DNA of 64,000 bases from CALLVY01 sp937899855 (GTDB lineage Bacteria; Bacteroidota; Bacteroidia; Chitinophagales; Saprospiraceae), in assembly GCA_039820405.1 (NCBI GenBank), contig JBCBQC010000003.1, positions 62,001 through 126,000 on the forward strand. Reading direction: 5' to 3'. Made by a program: the position numbers and the translations under genes. Under the pieces are notes generated by a model. That model worked only from the letters and a program-made list of their open reading frames with translations. It ran no database searches and was not told where the DNA came from. Every line of letters starts with the position of its first letter. Within the stretch, counting starts at the first letter, position 1. Positions 35,020-43,440 of the stretch are shown here, in pieces.

Positions 35020-35544
35020 ATGCTTTCAACGAAAATGGAAGAAGCGCTGAACAATCAGATTGCGCTTGAAGGATACGCCTCCTTTCTCTACCTTTCGATG
35101 GCTTCCTGGTGTGATACGGAGGGGCTGGACGGTGCCAGCCGATTTATGCACCGCCAGTCCCAGGAGGAATTGTCGCACATGATGCGGATTTTCCACTACA
35201 TCAGCGAGGTGGACGGACATCCCATTACGCCGTCCGTCAACCAGCCGCCCTTGAAGTTTGAATCGGTGCGGGCCATGTTGCAGCAGGTGTACGAGCACGA
35301 GCAGAAGGTGACGAACTCGATTCACAAGCTGGTGGCCTTGGCCAATGGGGAGAGCGACTTTACCACGCTTCACTTTTTGCAGTGGTACATCGATGAGCAG
35401 CGGGAGGAAGAGGCCCTGATGCGGAGCATTCTCGACCGGGTCAAGTTGATCGGGGAAGGACCGCAGAGTTTGTACTACATCGACAAGGAACTGGAGCGCA
35501 TCAACGAGGTGGAAGAAGCTGCCGAGGCAGCTGAAGCCGAGTAG
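35020..35544 (+). CDS. Ferritin (non-heme)
   Basis: 174 residues from the ATG at 35020; the longer frame extends into the promoter. The ferroxidase ligands are in place: Glu in QIALEGYASFLYLSMASWC, then RFMHRQSQEELSHMMRIFHYI (ExxH), and a later EHEQKVTNSIHKL and WYIDEQREEEALM. It oxidises and stores iron in a 24-mer cytoplasmic shell. The C-terminus ends in an acidic Ala-Glu repeat. The gene is followed by a strong hairpin terminator. It is transcribed alone by all appearance. Confidence 0.95.
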   Translation: MLSTKMEEALNNQIALEGYASFLYLSMASWCDTEGLDGASRFMHRQSQEELSHMMRIFHYISEVDGHPITPSVNQPPLKFESVRAMLQQVYEHEQKVTNSIHKLVALANGESDFTTLHFLQWYIDEQREEEALMRSILDRVKLIGEGPQSLYYIDKELERINEVEEAAEAAEAE

Positions 35545-36555
35545 TGGGCCGAGGTGGGGAGCATTCTGCCCCTTGGCTCCCCTGCCCATCCCGAATTTTG
35601 GCCACGGTGCTGGAATTCGGGATTTTTTGTGGGGTAAGAAACGGTGGGGGTTCAAAAAAATGTCCACTCGAGACTTACCACACTTGTGTAGTATTTCTGA
35701 GTGGACTGCCCTATAGAAAATAACAACAAAACAGAAAATCTTTCCCTTCCGCAACTGGAAGGGTTCAATCATTTTTGATAAATAGAAGTTTCAACGCTTG
35801 TGGAACCGGTTGTGGGGGGGTTGGAGAATCGCACTACATTTTAGTTCCAATGTACAATTCGACCCATTAAAATTTTGCCTTAAACCGATTCGAATGCCTT
35901 TAAAGGTAATATCTAATGGGCTGCGATGTACGTATCTCCCCCTTCATTTTTCGCCTAAAGTTAATCCCTTAAACTTACTGGGCATCAAAAGAATAGCGCA
36001 GCCGGGGAGGCTGATTTTAGACAATTTTACCTCACAAAAGAGCTCGTCGTAAGTAGCGTCAAAAAGAAGGCGGTCGGTAAAGAATTTTTTTTTATCTTCA
36101 CCGCAAATGCTGGAGGGGGTCAATCAAGGCACTGTATATATCCTTTCGCTGTCTCGTAAATAGCATTGTTATACTCAGACATTTTACTAAAGCAAAGCTG
36201 CCCGACCGTGATGCCGCGCCATTGTTCGGTCGAGTGGCGAATCGTTTGGGAGTCCCAGTGACGCGCTCAATTTAACTAGGCTAAACGAGCCGTAATCAAC
36301 AAACAGAAAGCTAGGTTAAAGCAATGTAATTGATATTACCACTATCAATGACTCACCTTCCATTGATTTTTCGGTAAGGCTGATCCCAAAAGTCTCTTCG
36401 CCCGCTAGAAAATTTAACAACGCAGTCTATTTTTTAACGTTCCCTTAGGACTCCATCCGAGTGGTGGTGTCGTCCTAAAGAGGAAACTAGACTTCCCATG
36501 TACGAAAAACCGGCTCCCGTGGAGGGCTACCGGTCGGGCACAAACCAAGAAAACT
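35545..36555. other. Gene-poor stretch with two hairpins
   Basis: About 1 kb without a convincing gene; the frames present are short and of low-complexity AT-rich composition. Beyond the ferritin terminator it contains an imperfect dyad TTAGGAC/GTCCTAA (36445-36451 and 36472-36478), without a T-run. A second hairpin lies at 36509-36534 (ACCGG/CCGGT with an inner CTCC/GGAG stem), 21 bp before the next start codon. These could be a leader structure; no known riboswitch is recognised. Confidence 0.4.
35588..35628 (+). terminator. Rho-independent terminator of the ferritin gene
   Basis: Perfect 10-bp arms ATCCCGAATT (35588-35597) and AATTCGGGAT (35614-35623) are followed by a T-run, 44 bp after the ferritin stop. 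Confidence 0.85.
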
Positions 36556-38052
36556 ATGAAGGTTCCAACCGATAATATTTACCAGCTGATCCAGTCCATG
36601 ACGGCTTCGGAAAAACGCTATTTCAAACGACACTACGCCTCTGAGAAGAACCTGACAACCGATCTTTTTGATTTTATCAACAGCATGGACGAATACGAAG
36701 AGGAAAACGTCAAACGCCACTTCGCCAATTCCAAACTGGCCAAAAACCTAAAGGTCTACAAGGTACAGCTCATGGAGTTACTCCTCAAAAGCCTCACCTC
36801 CTACCACAGCAAAAAAAACATCCGCAGCAAAATTAGAATGGGACTCGAAGAGGTAGAAATCCTGATGGATAAGCAGCTGCACAGCATGGCCCTCAACCGA
36901 CTCCGCAAGATCAAAGAACTTTGCCTCAAGCACGAAGAACTGGAGTACATCTTTAGCATCACTTATTTTGAAATCTTTCTCAGCTCCTTCTTCGACGTCA
37001 ACCTCAACCCCAGCGACTATACCGTCCTTCAGGAACTGGAGTCTTTTATCGACACGCTCAAGCGCATCTACCACCTCAAACGCATCAACTTTTACCTCAA
37101 CGACAAAAACAATAACGAACTCACCCAGTCGCTCCGCCCCGAGGAAATCACCGAATACGAAACCCTCCTCTCCAAGGACCTCGCCCTCCCCGAAGGCCGC
37201 CAACTGACCCTGAGTGAGCAATACTACCGCAACTCCTCCTTGTCGATCATCCACAAGCTGGCCTACCAGGATGCGGAGCAGGAGTTCCACTACAAAAAAA
37301 ACAACGTCAGTCTCTTTGAGGCCAACCCCCACTTCATCAAAAGCAACGCGGGCTTCTACTTCGCCGCCCTCTTTAACTTTCTGGTCTGCTGCCGCCGCCT
37401 CAATCGCTCCGCCGAGCTCGAATCGGGCCTGCTGCGCATCAAGGCCCTGCTCCAACAAGCCCCCTTCCTCAAACGCAACTACATCTTTATCTACTACCTG
37501 GAAACCAAACACCTGTTTCTCCAGCGCAAGTACCAACCCATCGTGGAGGAGATGGAACCCGAGACCACGCGCCACATCAACAAGTACCAACAAAAGGGCG
37601 AGCACCTGACCGCCTTGATTTTTATCTACTTCACCCTCACTCACCTCGTCCTGCGCGACTACCACAAGGTGCATTTTTACCTGCGCCGCCTCAGCAATTT
37701 GTCCAAAGATCTCGATCCCGGCTATACCTATTTTTTCCACCTGCTCGAACTCATCAGCCACCAGGAGACCGCCGACCAATTCGTCATTCAAAACCTCCTG
37801 AGCTCGCACCGACGAAAAAATAAAAACCGCAAAAAACCCAGTCCCTTCTTTACCGAAACGCTGGCTTTTTTCCGCCAATTCAACAAAAGTAGCCCCGAAG
37901 CCAAACCCGACCACATCGCGGACTATGAAAACCAACTGACCGACATCGCCACCGATAGCACGCTCAACATTGCTCGTGAATTCATTCTCGACGACTGGCT
38001 ACGGGCCCTAAAAAATAAGCGAACCTACGCCGACGAAATGAGTGCCCCCTAG
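36556..38052 (+). CDS. Large helical-repeat protein, family A
   Basis: 498 residues, mostly alpha-helical. The N-terminal 80 residues (IYQLIQSMTASEKRYFKRHY, then LFDFINSMDEYEEENVKRHF) and the following VYKVQLMELLLKSL have the same order as the N-terminus of the protein at 53795-55264 (ALSSHELTRLGRFLQS, LFDLL, VKGKLEKKMSALFKQVQRF). TPR-like helices run to about residue 430, and the tail is basic (RRKNKNRKKP). No enzymatic motif is seen. It lies alone, downstream of a possible leader hairpin. I suspect a Saprospiria-specific scaffold family. It could be regulatory. Confidence 0.75.
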   Translation: MKVPTDNIYQLIQSMTASEKRYFKRHYASEKNLTTDLFDFINSMDEYEEENVKRHFANSKLAKNLKVYKVQLMELLLKSLTSYHSKKNIRSKIRMGLEEVEILMDKQLHSMALNRLRKIKELCLKHEELEYIFSITYFEIFLSSFFDVNLNPSDYTVLQELESFIDTLKRIYHLKRINFYLNDKNNNELTQSLRPEEITEYETLLSKDLALPEGRQLTLSEQYYRNSSLSIIHKLAYQDAEQEFHYKKNNVSLFEANPHFIKSNAGFYFAALFNFLVCCRRLNRSAELESGLLRIKALLQQAPFLKRNYIFIYYLETKHLFLQRKYQPIVEEMEPETTRHINKYQQKGEHLTALIFIYFTLTHLVLRDYHKVHFYLRRLSNLSKDLDPGYTYFFHLLELISHQETADQFVIQNLLSSHRRKNKNRKKPSPFFTETLAFFRQFNKSSPEAKPDHIADYENQLTDIATDSTLNIAREFILDDWLRALKNKRTYADEMSAP

Positions 38053-38259
38053 CCCGCTACGGCTACCAGCATAAAAGATTTGGGCCCACCAGCGTTACTT
38101 TTTAGCCGCTGAACGTCTCAAGGTTGATATTTCCCCGAAGCGAATAACGCTAACCCTTATTCCTTCACAAATCAACTGCTTTTAGGCATTTTCTCTGAAC
38201 ATGAAAAAACGAAACACCTCCCTACGCCCCTCCTCCGAGGTCGACGTAGAAGTTAAAAT

Positions 38260-38302
38260 CTAAAACCACAAGTGGGCGGACCAATACCATTGATCCGCCC
38301 AC
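38260..38302 (-). terminator. Terminator of the hmgA-hppD operon
   Basis: Perfect 9-bp arms GTGGGCGGA (38272-38280) and TCCGCCCAC (38294-38302) form a long hairpin. On the minus strand it lies 21 bp after the hppD stop and is followed by a modest T-rich stretch (TTGTGGTTTTA). Confidence 0.6.
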
Positions 38303-38323
38303 CTCTACCGATCGGGCCACCTC

Positions 38324-39448
38324 CTACAAGGTGCCCCGCAAAGCTTGTTCGCGCTCGATGGCTTCAAAGAGCGCTTTGAAGTTACCCTTGCCAAAAGAAC
38401 GGGCCCCCTTGCGCTGGATGATCTCAAAGAAGACCGTCGGGCGATCCTGAAGGGGCTTGGTAAAAATCTGTAATAAGTAGCCCTCCTCATCGCGGTCGAT
38501 CAGGATGTTGAGTTGCTTCAAGGCTTCCAATTCCTCCTCGATGGCGCCCACCCGTTCCAATACCGTCTCGTAGTAGGTATCCGGGACCCGGAGAAAGTCA
38601 ACCCCATTGGCGCGTAGTTGCTGGATGGTGTGAATGATGTCATCCGTAGCGATGGCCAGGTGCTGTACCCCCGCCGAGCGGTAAAAGTCGAGGTACTCCT
38701 CAATCTGGGATTTCTTCAAACCCTTGGCGGGCTCGTTGATCGGAAATTTGACGTAGCCATTTCCGTTGGAGACCACCTTACTCATCAGCGCCGTATACTC
38801 GGTCGAAATGTCTTTGTCATCAAAGGTGACCAACAGTTTGAAGCCCATGACGTCCTGATAGAATTTGACCCAGCGATCCATTCCCCCCAGCTCTACATTC
38901 CCCACGCAGTGATCCACGAACTTGAGCCCCACATCGGGCACCGTACCCCAGTTGCTCCGCACTTCGAAACCCGGCATAAAGGGCCCCGAGTAGGCCTTGC
39001 GCTCCACAAAAGTGTGGATGGTCTCGCCGTAAGTGCGGATCGAGGCCAGCTTTACGGTTCCGTGTTCGTCTTCCAAAGTTCGGGGAGCCTCGTAGGCCTC
39101 GGCCCCGCGCGCTACGGCCGTCCGAAAAGCGTATTCCACATCGTCGACCCAAAGGGCCAATACCTTGACGCCATCCCCGTGCAAGCGAACGTGTTCGGCA
39201 ACGGGATGCTCGGGCGCCAATGCTCCCGTAAGAACCAGCCGAATCTTATCCTGCTGCAGAACGTAGCTCACCGTCTCGCGATGCCCCGTTTCGGGGCCGC
39301 GGTAGGCCACCAGGTTGAAGCCAAAAGCTTTTTGATAATAAAAGGCGGCTTGCTTGGCATTGCCCACGTAAAATTCGACGTGGTCCGTCCCCTTCAACGG
39401 GAAGGTATCGACGGCGTTTTGCTGTTGTGATTTGATTAAAGTATCCAT
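38324..39448 (-). CDS. hppD: 4-hydroxyphenylpyruvate dioxygenase
   Basis: 374 residues from the ATG at 39448; the longer frame has an atypical N-terminus. Two glyoxalase-like halves carry the iron ligands His180 (LKFVDHCVGNV), His263 (AGVQHLAIATDD) and Glu342 (TVFFEIIQRKG), at the spacing of the family, with the C-terminal SFGKGNFKALFEAIE. It converts 4-hydroxyphenylpyruvate to homogentisate in tyrosine catabolism. It is the last gene of the run marR-hmgA-hppD, 59 bp after hmgA. Confidence 0.96.
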   Translation of the reverse strand: MDTLIKSQQQNAVDTFPLKGTDHVEFYVGNAKQAAFYYQKAFGFNLVAYRGPETGHRETVSYVLQQDKIRLVLTGALAPEHPVAEHVRLHGDGVKVLALWVDDVEYAFRTAVARGAEAYEAPRTLEDEHGTVKLASIRTYGETIHTFVERKAYSGPFMPGFEVRSNWGTVPDVGLKFVDHCVGNVELGGMDRWVKFYQDVMGFKLLVTFDDKDISTEYTALMSKVVSNGNGYVKFPINEPAKGLKKSQIEEYLDFYRSAGVQHLAIATDDIIHTIQQLRANGVDFLRVPDTYYETVLERVGAIEEELEALKQLNILIDRDEEGYLLQIFTKPLQDRPTVFFEIIQRKGARSFGKGNFKALFEAIEREQALRGTL

Positions 39449-39507
39449 TGATGAATTTTTGTCGGTTTGCAATAATGAAAAGTTCTCGCCCACCCCCGTA
39501 AGCACTC

Positions 39508-40662
39508 CTAGTGTAGCCAGGATTGGTAGTAGGTGCCATCCTCAATAACCGCTGCGTGGGTGGTCATCAGCAGGGGTTTAAACGTATCCACCATCACCGC
39601 CAGCTCGTGGGTCTCCTTGGCCCCAATGCTCTTCTCCACCGTCCCCGGGTGAGGCCCGTGGGGGATTCCGCCGGGGTGTAGGGTAATCATGCCTTTTTCG
39701 ACATTTTTACGACTCATAAAGTCACCGTCCACGTAGTAGAGCACCTCATCACTATCGATGTTGCTGTGGTTGTAGGGGGCGGGGATGGCCAGGGGGTGAT
39801 AGTCGAACAGCCGCGGTACAAAAGAGCAGATCACAAAGCCCCGCGTGGCGAAGGTTTGGTGAACCGGTGGGGGCTGGTGGACCCGGCCGGTGATCGGCTC
39901 AAAATTGTGGATCGAAAAGGCGTAGGGATAAACGTAACCATCCCAACCTACGACGTCGAAGGGGTGGCTGAGGTAATGGTAGGGGTAGAGGTGGTCCTGC
40001 TTCTTGATGTAGAGCAAAAAATCACCCTGCTCATCGTGGGTATCCAGGCTTGCGGGTTTGCGGATGTCGCGTTCGCAGAAGGGCGAGTGTTCGAGCAACT
40101 GGCCAAACTTGTTCCGGTAGCGCTTGGGCGTCACGATGGGGCTGGTGGATTCGACGATGAGCAAGCGGTTGTCCGGTCCGTCGAAGTGCAGTTGGTAAAT
40201 CGTTCCCCGGGGGATCACCAGGTAGTCGCCGTAGGCAAAGGGTAGGTTACCGTACGTACTTTTGAGCGTCCCACTACCTTCGTGAATAAAGATGACCTCA
40301 TCGGCGTCGGCGTTTTTGAAAAAATAATCCGTCGTGCTTTGCCGGGGGGCGGCGAGGATGATCCGGCAATCCTGGTTGACCAGTACGGCTTTGCGGCTGT
40401 CGAGGTAATCGTCCTCGGGAGCAATGCGAAAGCCTTTGAGGCTGCGGTGTTTGAGCTGCTGATCGTGGATCGTTTCGGCCGCTACGGAGCGGGGGGCGCC
40501 GACCTGTACGATTTGGGTGGGGGGATTACAGCGGTAAAGCGTGGAATACAGATCACTAAAGCCTTCGGTGGAAAACAACTCTTCGTGGTAGAGGCTACCA
40601 TCGGGCTTCCGAAACTGGGTATGGCGCTTGGGCGGGATATTTCCCATGGAATAATAGTGCAT
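39508..40662 (-). CDS. hmgA: Homogentisate 1,2-dioxygenase
   Basis: 384 residues, the short form common in Bacteroidota. Cupin blocks include KRHTQFRKPDGSLYHEELFS, DEVIFIHEGSGTL, DYLVIPRGTIYQL, GWDGYVYPYAFSIHNFEPITGR and ITLHPGGIPHGPHPG, the last carrying the iron-binding His. It opens the ring of homogentisate to maleylacetoacetate. It follows the MarR regulator by 20 bp and precedes hppD, so the operon holds two consecutive steps. The later genes (maleylacetoacetate isomerase, fumarylacetoacetase) are not in the window. Confidence 0.95.
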   Translation of the reverse strand: MHYYSMGNIPPKRHTQFRKPDGSLYHEELFSTEGFSDLYSTLYRCNPPTQIVQVGAPRSVAAETIHDQQLKHRSLKGFRIAPEDDYLDSRKAVLVNQDCRIILAAPRQSTTDYFFKNADADEVIFIHEGSGTLKSTYGNLPFAYGDYLVIPRGTIYQLHFDGPDNRLLIVESTSPIVTPKRYRNKFGQLLEHSPFCERDIRKPASLDTHDEQGDFLLYIKKQDHLYPYHYLSHPFDVVGWDGYVYPYAFSIHNFEPITGRVHQPPPVHQTFATRGFVICSFVPRLFDYHPLAIPAPYNHSNIDSDEVLYYVDGDFMSRKNVEKGMITLHPGGIPHGPHPGTVEKSIGAKETHELAVMVDTFKPLLMTTHAAVIEDGTYYQSWLH

Positions 40663-40682
40663 GATGGTCTGATTTTATGCTT

Positions 40683-41138
40683 TTAAGTGTCTTTACTAAG
40701 GTTTTGGTAAATGCGGTTCAACGTCTGCATCAGCTGCTCCAAATCGACTTCCGATACCCCTTCCCAGCCCCGCCGCCGAAAGGCACGAGCCACCGGGCTC
40801 ACTTCCTGAATCTTGGCCCGTCCCGCCGCCGTCAGCCGAATGCTAAAGCGACGACGATCCCGCGGATCGGGCTGGCGTTTGCACAGCCCCTTGCGCACCA
40901 GCAGATCAATAATCCGGGTAATGGTGGGCGCATCCTTGTCCGTCCGCTCGGCAATCTCCAACTGGCTCAAACCGTCGCGGTCCCGCAGCAATTGGAGCAC
41001 CACCCATTGATCGACGGTAATCCCCACTCCAGCTTCCTTGAGCAGGCGCTTGTACACCTGCTTCATCCGTTTGGCCGTCCGTTCAATGGTATTGCCCCAG
41101 ACGGCCGGCTGGCTTTTTTGTAGGTTCGATTTGGACAT
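40683..41138 (-). CDS. MarR-family transcriptional regulator
   Basis: 151 residues. A winged helix runs through GVGITVDQWVVLQLL, LSQLEIAERTDKDAPTITRIIDLLVRKGL (recognition helix, in part) and the wing DPRDRRRFSIRLT. N- and C-terminal helices give the usual dimer. It is the first gene of the operon with hmgA and hppD, so it probably represses tyrosine catabolism and responds to a ring intermediate. A dyad AATTAGT-N6-ACTAATT lies just upstream. The ligand and operator are inferred. Confidence 0.93.
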   Translation of the reverse strand: MSKSNLQKSQPAVWGNTIERTAKRMKQVYKRLLKEAGVGITVDQWVVLQLLRDRDGLSQLEIAERTDKDAPTITRIIDLLVRKGLCKRQPDPRDRRRFSIRLTAAGRAKIQEVSPVARAFRRRGWEGVSEVDLEQLMQTLNRIYQNLSKDT

Positions 41139-41141
41139 AAA

Positions 41142-41161
41142 AATTAGTTGTTGTACTAATT
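41142..41161. promoter_or_regulatory. Probable MarR operator
   Basis: Inverted repeat AATTAGT-TGTTGT-ACTAATT with perfect 7-bp arms, ending 3 bp before the regulator's start codon (minus strand). Assignment to the regulator is inferred from position. Confidence 0.55.
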
Positions 41162-41165
41162 ATTC

Positions 41166-41196
41166 GTAATATAAGTACTTTGCTCGTAAAAACCAA
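41166..41196 (-). promoter_or_regulatory. Probable marR-hmgA-hppD promoter
   Basis: On the minus strand a TTG (41196-41194) and TATATTAC (41173-41166) are 20 bp apart, resembling Bacteroidota -33 and -7 elements (six of eight in the -7 box). The operator dyad lies just downstream, across the expected start point. Confidence 0.4.
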
Positions 41197-41452
41197 TGCC
41201 CGAGTGAAGCGCGGGTCCAAGACGGGCGTCCTTTTTTTGTTAAAAAAAGAAAAGGGGGAAATAAAGCGTACTCTTTTTTCATTTAAGGATCGTACCTACC
41301 CAACGACAGCACACTAGCTTATTTCCCACAAAGCGATCCGACCTTCCACGAAATACCACCAACCTTTTTAACCGCTCCCCTTCCATCCGTAAGGAAGGCA
41401 GCGACTCGGTCCATTCCTTTTCTAGCCCCCACTACCAAGTTGGGCAAGGCTA

Positions 41453-41614
41453 GGGTGTGTCTGAAAAATGTTTTTGCTCGCAGCTTCAGCAGATTTTGGT
41501 TCTGCTCGACGCTCCTTTTTTCTGGCGTAGCCGTAGCTACGGCTGGAAAAAAAGCGGAAGATCAGGTTCTAAAGATGCCAAAGATGCGCCGAAGGATAAT
41601 TTTCAGACACCCCC
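41453..41614. mobile_element. Short inverted-repeat element (MITE-like), copy B
   Basis: The element is 162 bp. The 15-bp ends GGGTGTGTCTGAAAA (left) and its complement at the right (GGGGGTGTCTGAAAA) agree at 14 of 15 positions. TA dinucleotides flank both sides (41451-41452 and 41615-41616), as a TA target duplication would. The centre holds a palindrome GCCGTAGCTACGGC. It shares its left end and the 46-base GGTTCTAAAG right block with copy A at 11519-11610. It is non-autonomous. TA duplication suggests an IS630- or IS427-type transposase, not seen here. Confidence 0.65.
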
Positions 41615-41757
41615 TAGTGCAATGGCCGACTAACTCACCAAGCAGACGGAACGACCGGCCCAATTTATACCCAATTGTTAACCCAGGTTGTGTGTGACAA
41701 AAGCTGGATTTTTTCTCCAAAAGCACTGAGCAAACACCACCTAAAAACCATTTAGTT

Positions 41758-42462
41758 ATGAATGTATTGGCAAGTAACAAGGAGGTCTTAAACGACCTCA
41801 ACGAGATGGCCATGGCCTACCTGCCGGCCGTAGATCTGGACGCTGACCTCGAACTGGTCAGCCAATCCTACTACGCCTTCTCCAAAGCTTTACTGAATTT
41901 TGGCGAAGCCGAATTGAATTTCCGAACCGGAGAGCGCTACAACGTCCTCAGCCTATCGAGCGACGTAGTGAATTACAGCAACCAACAACTACAGCAGTGG
42001 AACGAAAGGGGAACGGTCATCCTCAACCGCGCCATTGATGCCATCAACGAATTTATCGATACTCAGAGCCTCGAAAGTACGGGCGTCCCCGCGGCCCGCT
42101 TTGCGGACATGCAAGTGCGGACCAAATTGTTTTTGGCCCAAACGCACCTCAAACCCTCCGACGTGGTAAAGGTCAGTAATGCCCTCAACCAAATGGTGGA
42201 TAAAGCCGTCGCGGGTGGGGAGCTGGCCGTAGTGACCTTTATGCGGGATAAAATGATCGAACTTCGGGACATCCGACGTACGCCCTCGCGGGGAACGGAG
42301 GAAAACATCCCCATCTGGAAACTCATCGGAATCATCATCCTCTTCGGACTGCCCGTCTTCAAAGTCCTGCGCTGTCTGATCCGCAACCGTTGCTGCCGCA
42401 CCGTCGATGATGTCGAAGCCCTGGTGGCCTTTATTGCCGCCGTGGCCGTGTTGCTCTGCTAG
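41758..42462 (+). CDS. Unknown protein with C-terminal membrane helices
   Basis: 234 residues. The first 170 are soluble and helical (NLDADLELVSQSYYAFSKALL-like, MQVRTKLFLAQTHLKPSDV), without a recognised family. The end has two hydrophobic stretches (IPIWKLIGIIILFGLPVF and ALVAFIAAVAVLLC) around a basic Cys-rich loop (RCLIRNRCC). A C-terminal anchor is the simplest reading, with the soluble part in the cytoplasm. It starts 141 bp after the mobile element and may be under its influence. No partner gene is clear. Confidence 0.65.
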   Translation: MNVLASNKEVLNDLNEMAMAYLPAVDLDADLELVSQSYYAFSKALLNFGEAELNFRTGERYNVLSLSSDVVNYSNQQLQQWNERGTVILNRAIDAINEFIDTQSLESTGVPAARFADMQVRTKLFLAQTHLKPSDVVKVSNALNQMVDKAVAGGELAVVTFMRDKMIELRDIRRTPSRGTEENIPIWKLIGIIILFGLPVFKVLRCLIRNRCCRTVDDVEALVAFIAAVAVLLC

Positions 42463-42560
42463 TAAGACCGAAAACCATTGGGCAAGGCATTGATTTTCCA
42501 AGTCGGAAACGCGATGCTTTGCCCGATTCTCTTTAAATTGGAGCTCAATCCGACCCCACC

Positions 42561-42908
42561 ATGATCAAAGCTTTCGCTACCCTCCCCCACTTAGTCCTCC
42601 TCTTCGCCGTACTGCTGGGCACCCAAGCGAGCTGTCTGGTCACCACGCAGGCCGTCCAGCTCAACGAAGCGGGCCAGGACATCCTTCTCTCCGCCACCAT
42701 CCCCCCCGATGCCGAAGCCTTCGTCGAAGTCGTCAGCTTTGAACTGACGGGCTCCATCTTCACCTCGCGGAAACGCTTAAAGCAACGCCTCCTCAAAAAA
42801 GCACGGGAAAACAACTGCGATGCCGTATTCAACACCCAGTTCAAAACCACCTTCATCTGGCCACAAGCCCTGGGGACGGGCGTCCGTTATCTGAGTCGCG
42901 ACCAGTAA
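42561..42908 (+). CDS. Small exported protein, unknown
   Basis: 115 residues. A signal segment ends in QASC, a weak lipobox, so it may be a lipoprotein. The rest contains two beta-rich stretches and a basic segment (RKRLKQRLLKKARENNCDAVFN) followed by TQFKTTFIWPQ. I recognise no family. It lies 98 bp after the previous gene, and the next gene is convergent. Confidence 0.6.
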   Translation: MIKAFATLPHLVLLFAVLLGTQASCLVTTQAVQLNEAGQDILLSATIPPDAEAFVEVVSFELTGSIFTSRKRLKQRLLKKARENNCDAVFNTQFKTTFIWPQALGTGVRYLSRDQ

Positions 42909-42918
42909 ATCCAGCCCC

Positions 42919-43440
42919 TCACCAGCCGCGGTAAGCCGGCGGCTTGATCCCTTTTAGACGCAGGTACAGGATGGCTTGCCCCCGATGGTGGGTCAGGTGG
43001 TCGTTCATCAGCTGGAGAATCTGGCGCTTGTTCATCGGCCCCGCAAAGAAGTCGACCGACTCCGCCAGCTGGGGTGCATCCAAAGCCTCTACCATGCGGG
43101 TGGAATAATCAAAGGCGGTCCGCAGGATGTCCAGCACCTCGGCCTTAGTGTAATCCTCGCGTTTGAGATCGACCGCCCAGCCCTCGCCCCCCAGATAGCT
43201 CGTACTGAGCCAGACCATATTGCTCACCGAATGGAGCAGTTGCTCCCGGAAGCTGTCCACCTCGGGAGTGGGACGGTAATCATAGGCATCCGCCGGCATC
43301 AATTCGGCCACTTCCAGGGTATACGCCGCCGCGTTTTGCCACTTTTTCAAAAAATCGCTCAGATAATCACTGGACTGCGCCCCCACCGGGGAACTCAGCA
43401 ACAGCGCAATGGCCAGTAGGGCAGGAAATTTAGGCATCAT
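42919..43440 (-). CDS. Exported DinB-like protein
   Basis: 173 residues with a signal peptide (FPALLAIALLLSSPVGAQS). The remainder is a four-helix DinB/YfiT-type bundle: QLLHSVSNMVWL, then DHLTHHRGQAILYLRLKGI, whose His residues form the metal site of the family. Export is unusual for DinB proteins, most of which are cytoplasmic. Its ATG overlaps the stop of the M1 peptidase gene by one base, so they are translated together. Confidence 0.82.
   Translation of the reverse strand: MMPKFPALLAIALLLSSPVGAQSSDYLSDFLKKWQNAAAYTLEVAELMPADAYDYRPTPEVDSFREQLLHSVSNMVWLSTSYLGGEGWAVDLKREDYTKAEVLDILRTAFDYSTRMVEALDAPQLAESVDFFAGPMNKRQILQLMNDHLTHHRGQAILYLRLKGIKPPAYRGW

Larger units (their letters stand above)
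41139..41757. other. Intergenic region with inverted-repeat element
   Basis: About 620 bp holding the MarR promoter and operator at its left end and the inverted-repeat element at 41453-41614. A plus-strand frame at 41440-41697 runs through that element and is not protein-like. I see no other gene. Confidence 0.5.

Noticed and set aside
35880..35900. A GATTCGAATGC segment resembling a tRNA T-loop
   Set aside because: No acceptor or anticodon stem can be paired around it.
35798..36052. An 84-codon plus-strand frame in the gene-poor region
   Set aside because: Its composition is not protein-like and it lacks a start context.
36778..37935. A 385-codon minus-strand frame inside the helical protein gene
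   Set aside because: It is a mirror of the coding strand with repeated Val/Gly/Phe-rich composition and no domain.
38201..38263. A 20-codon frame (MKKRNTSLRPSS then EVDVEVKI) upstream of the hppD terminator, plus strand
   Set aside because: It is too short, has no ribosome-site or promoter support, and lies between two other genes; chance is more likely.
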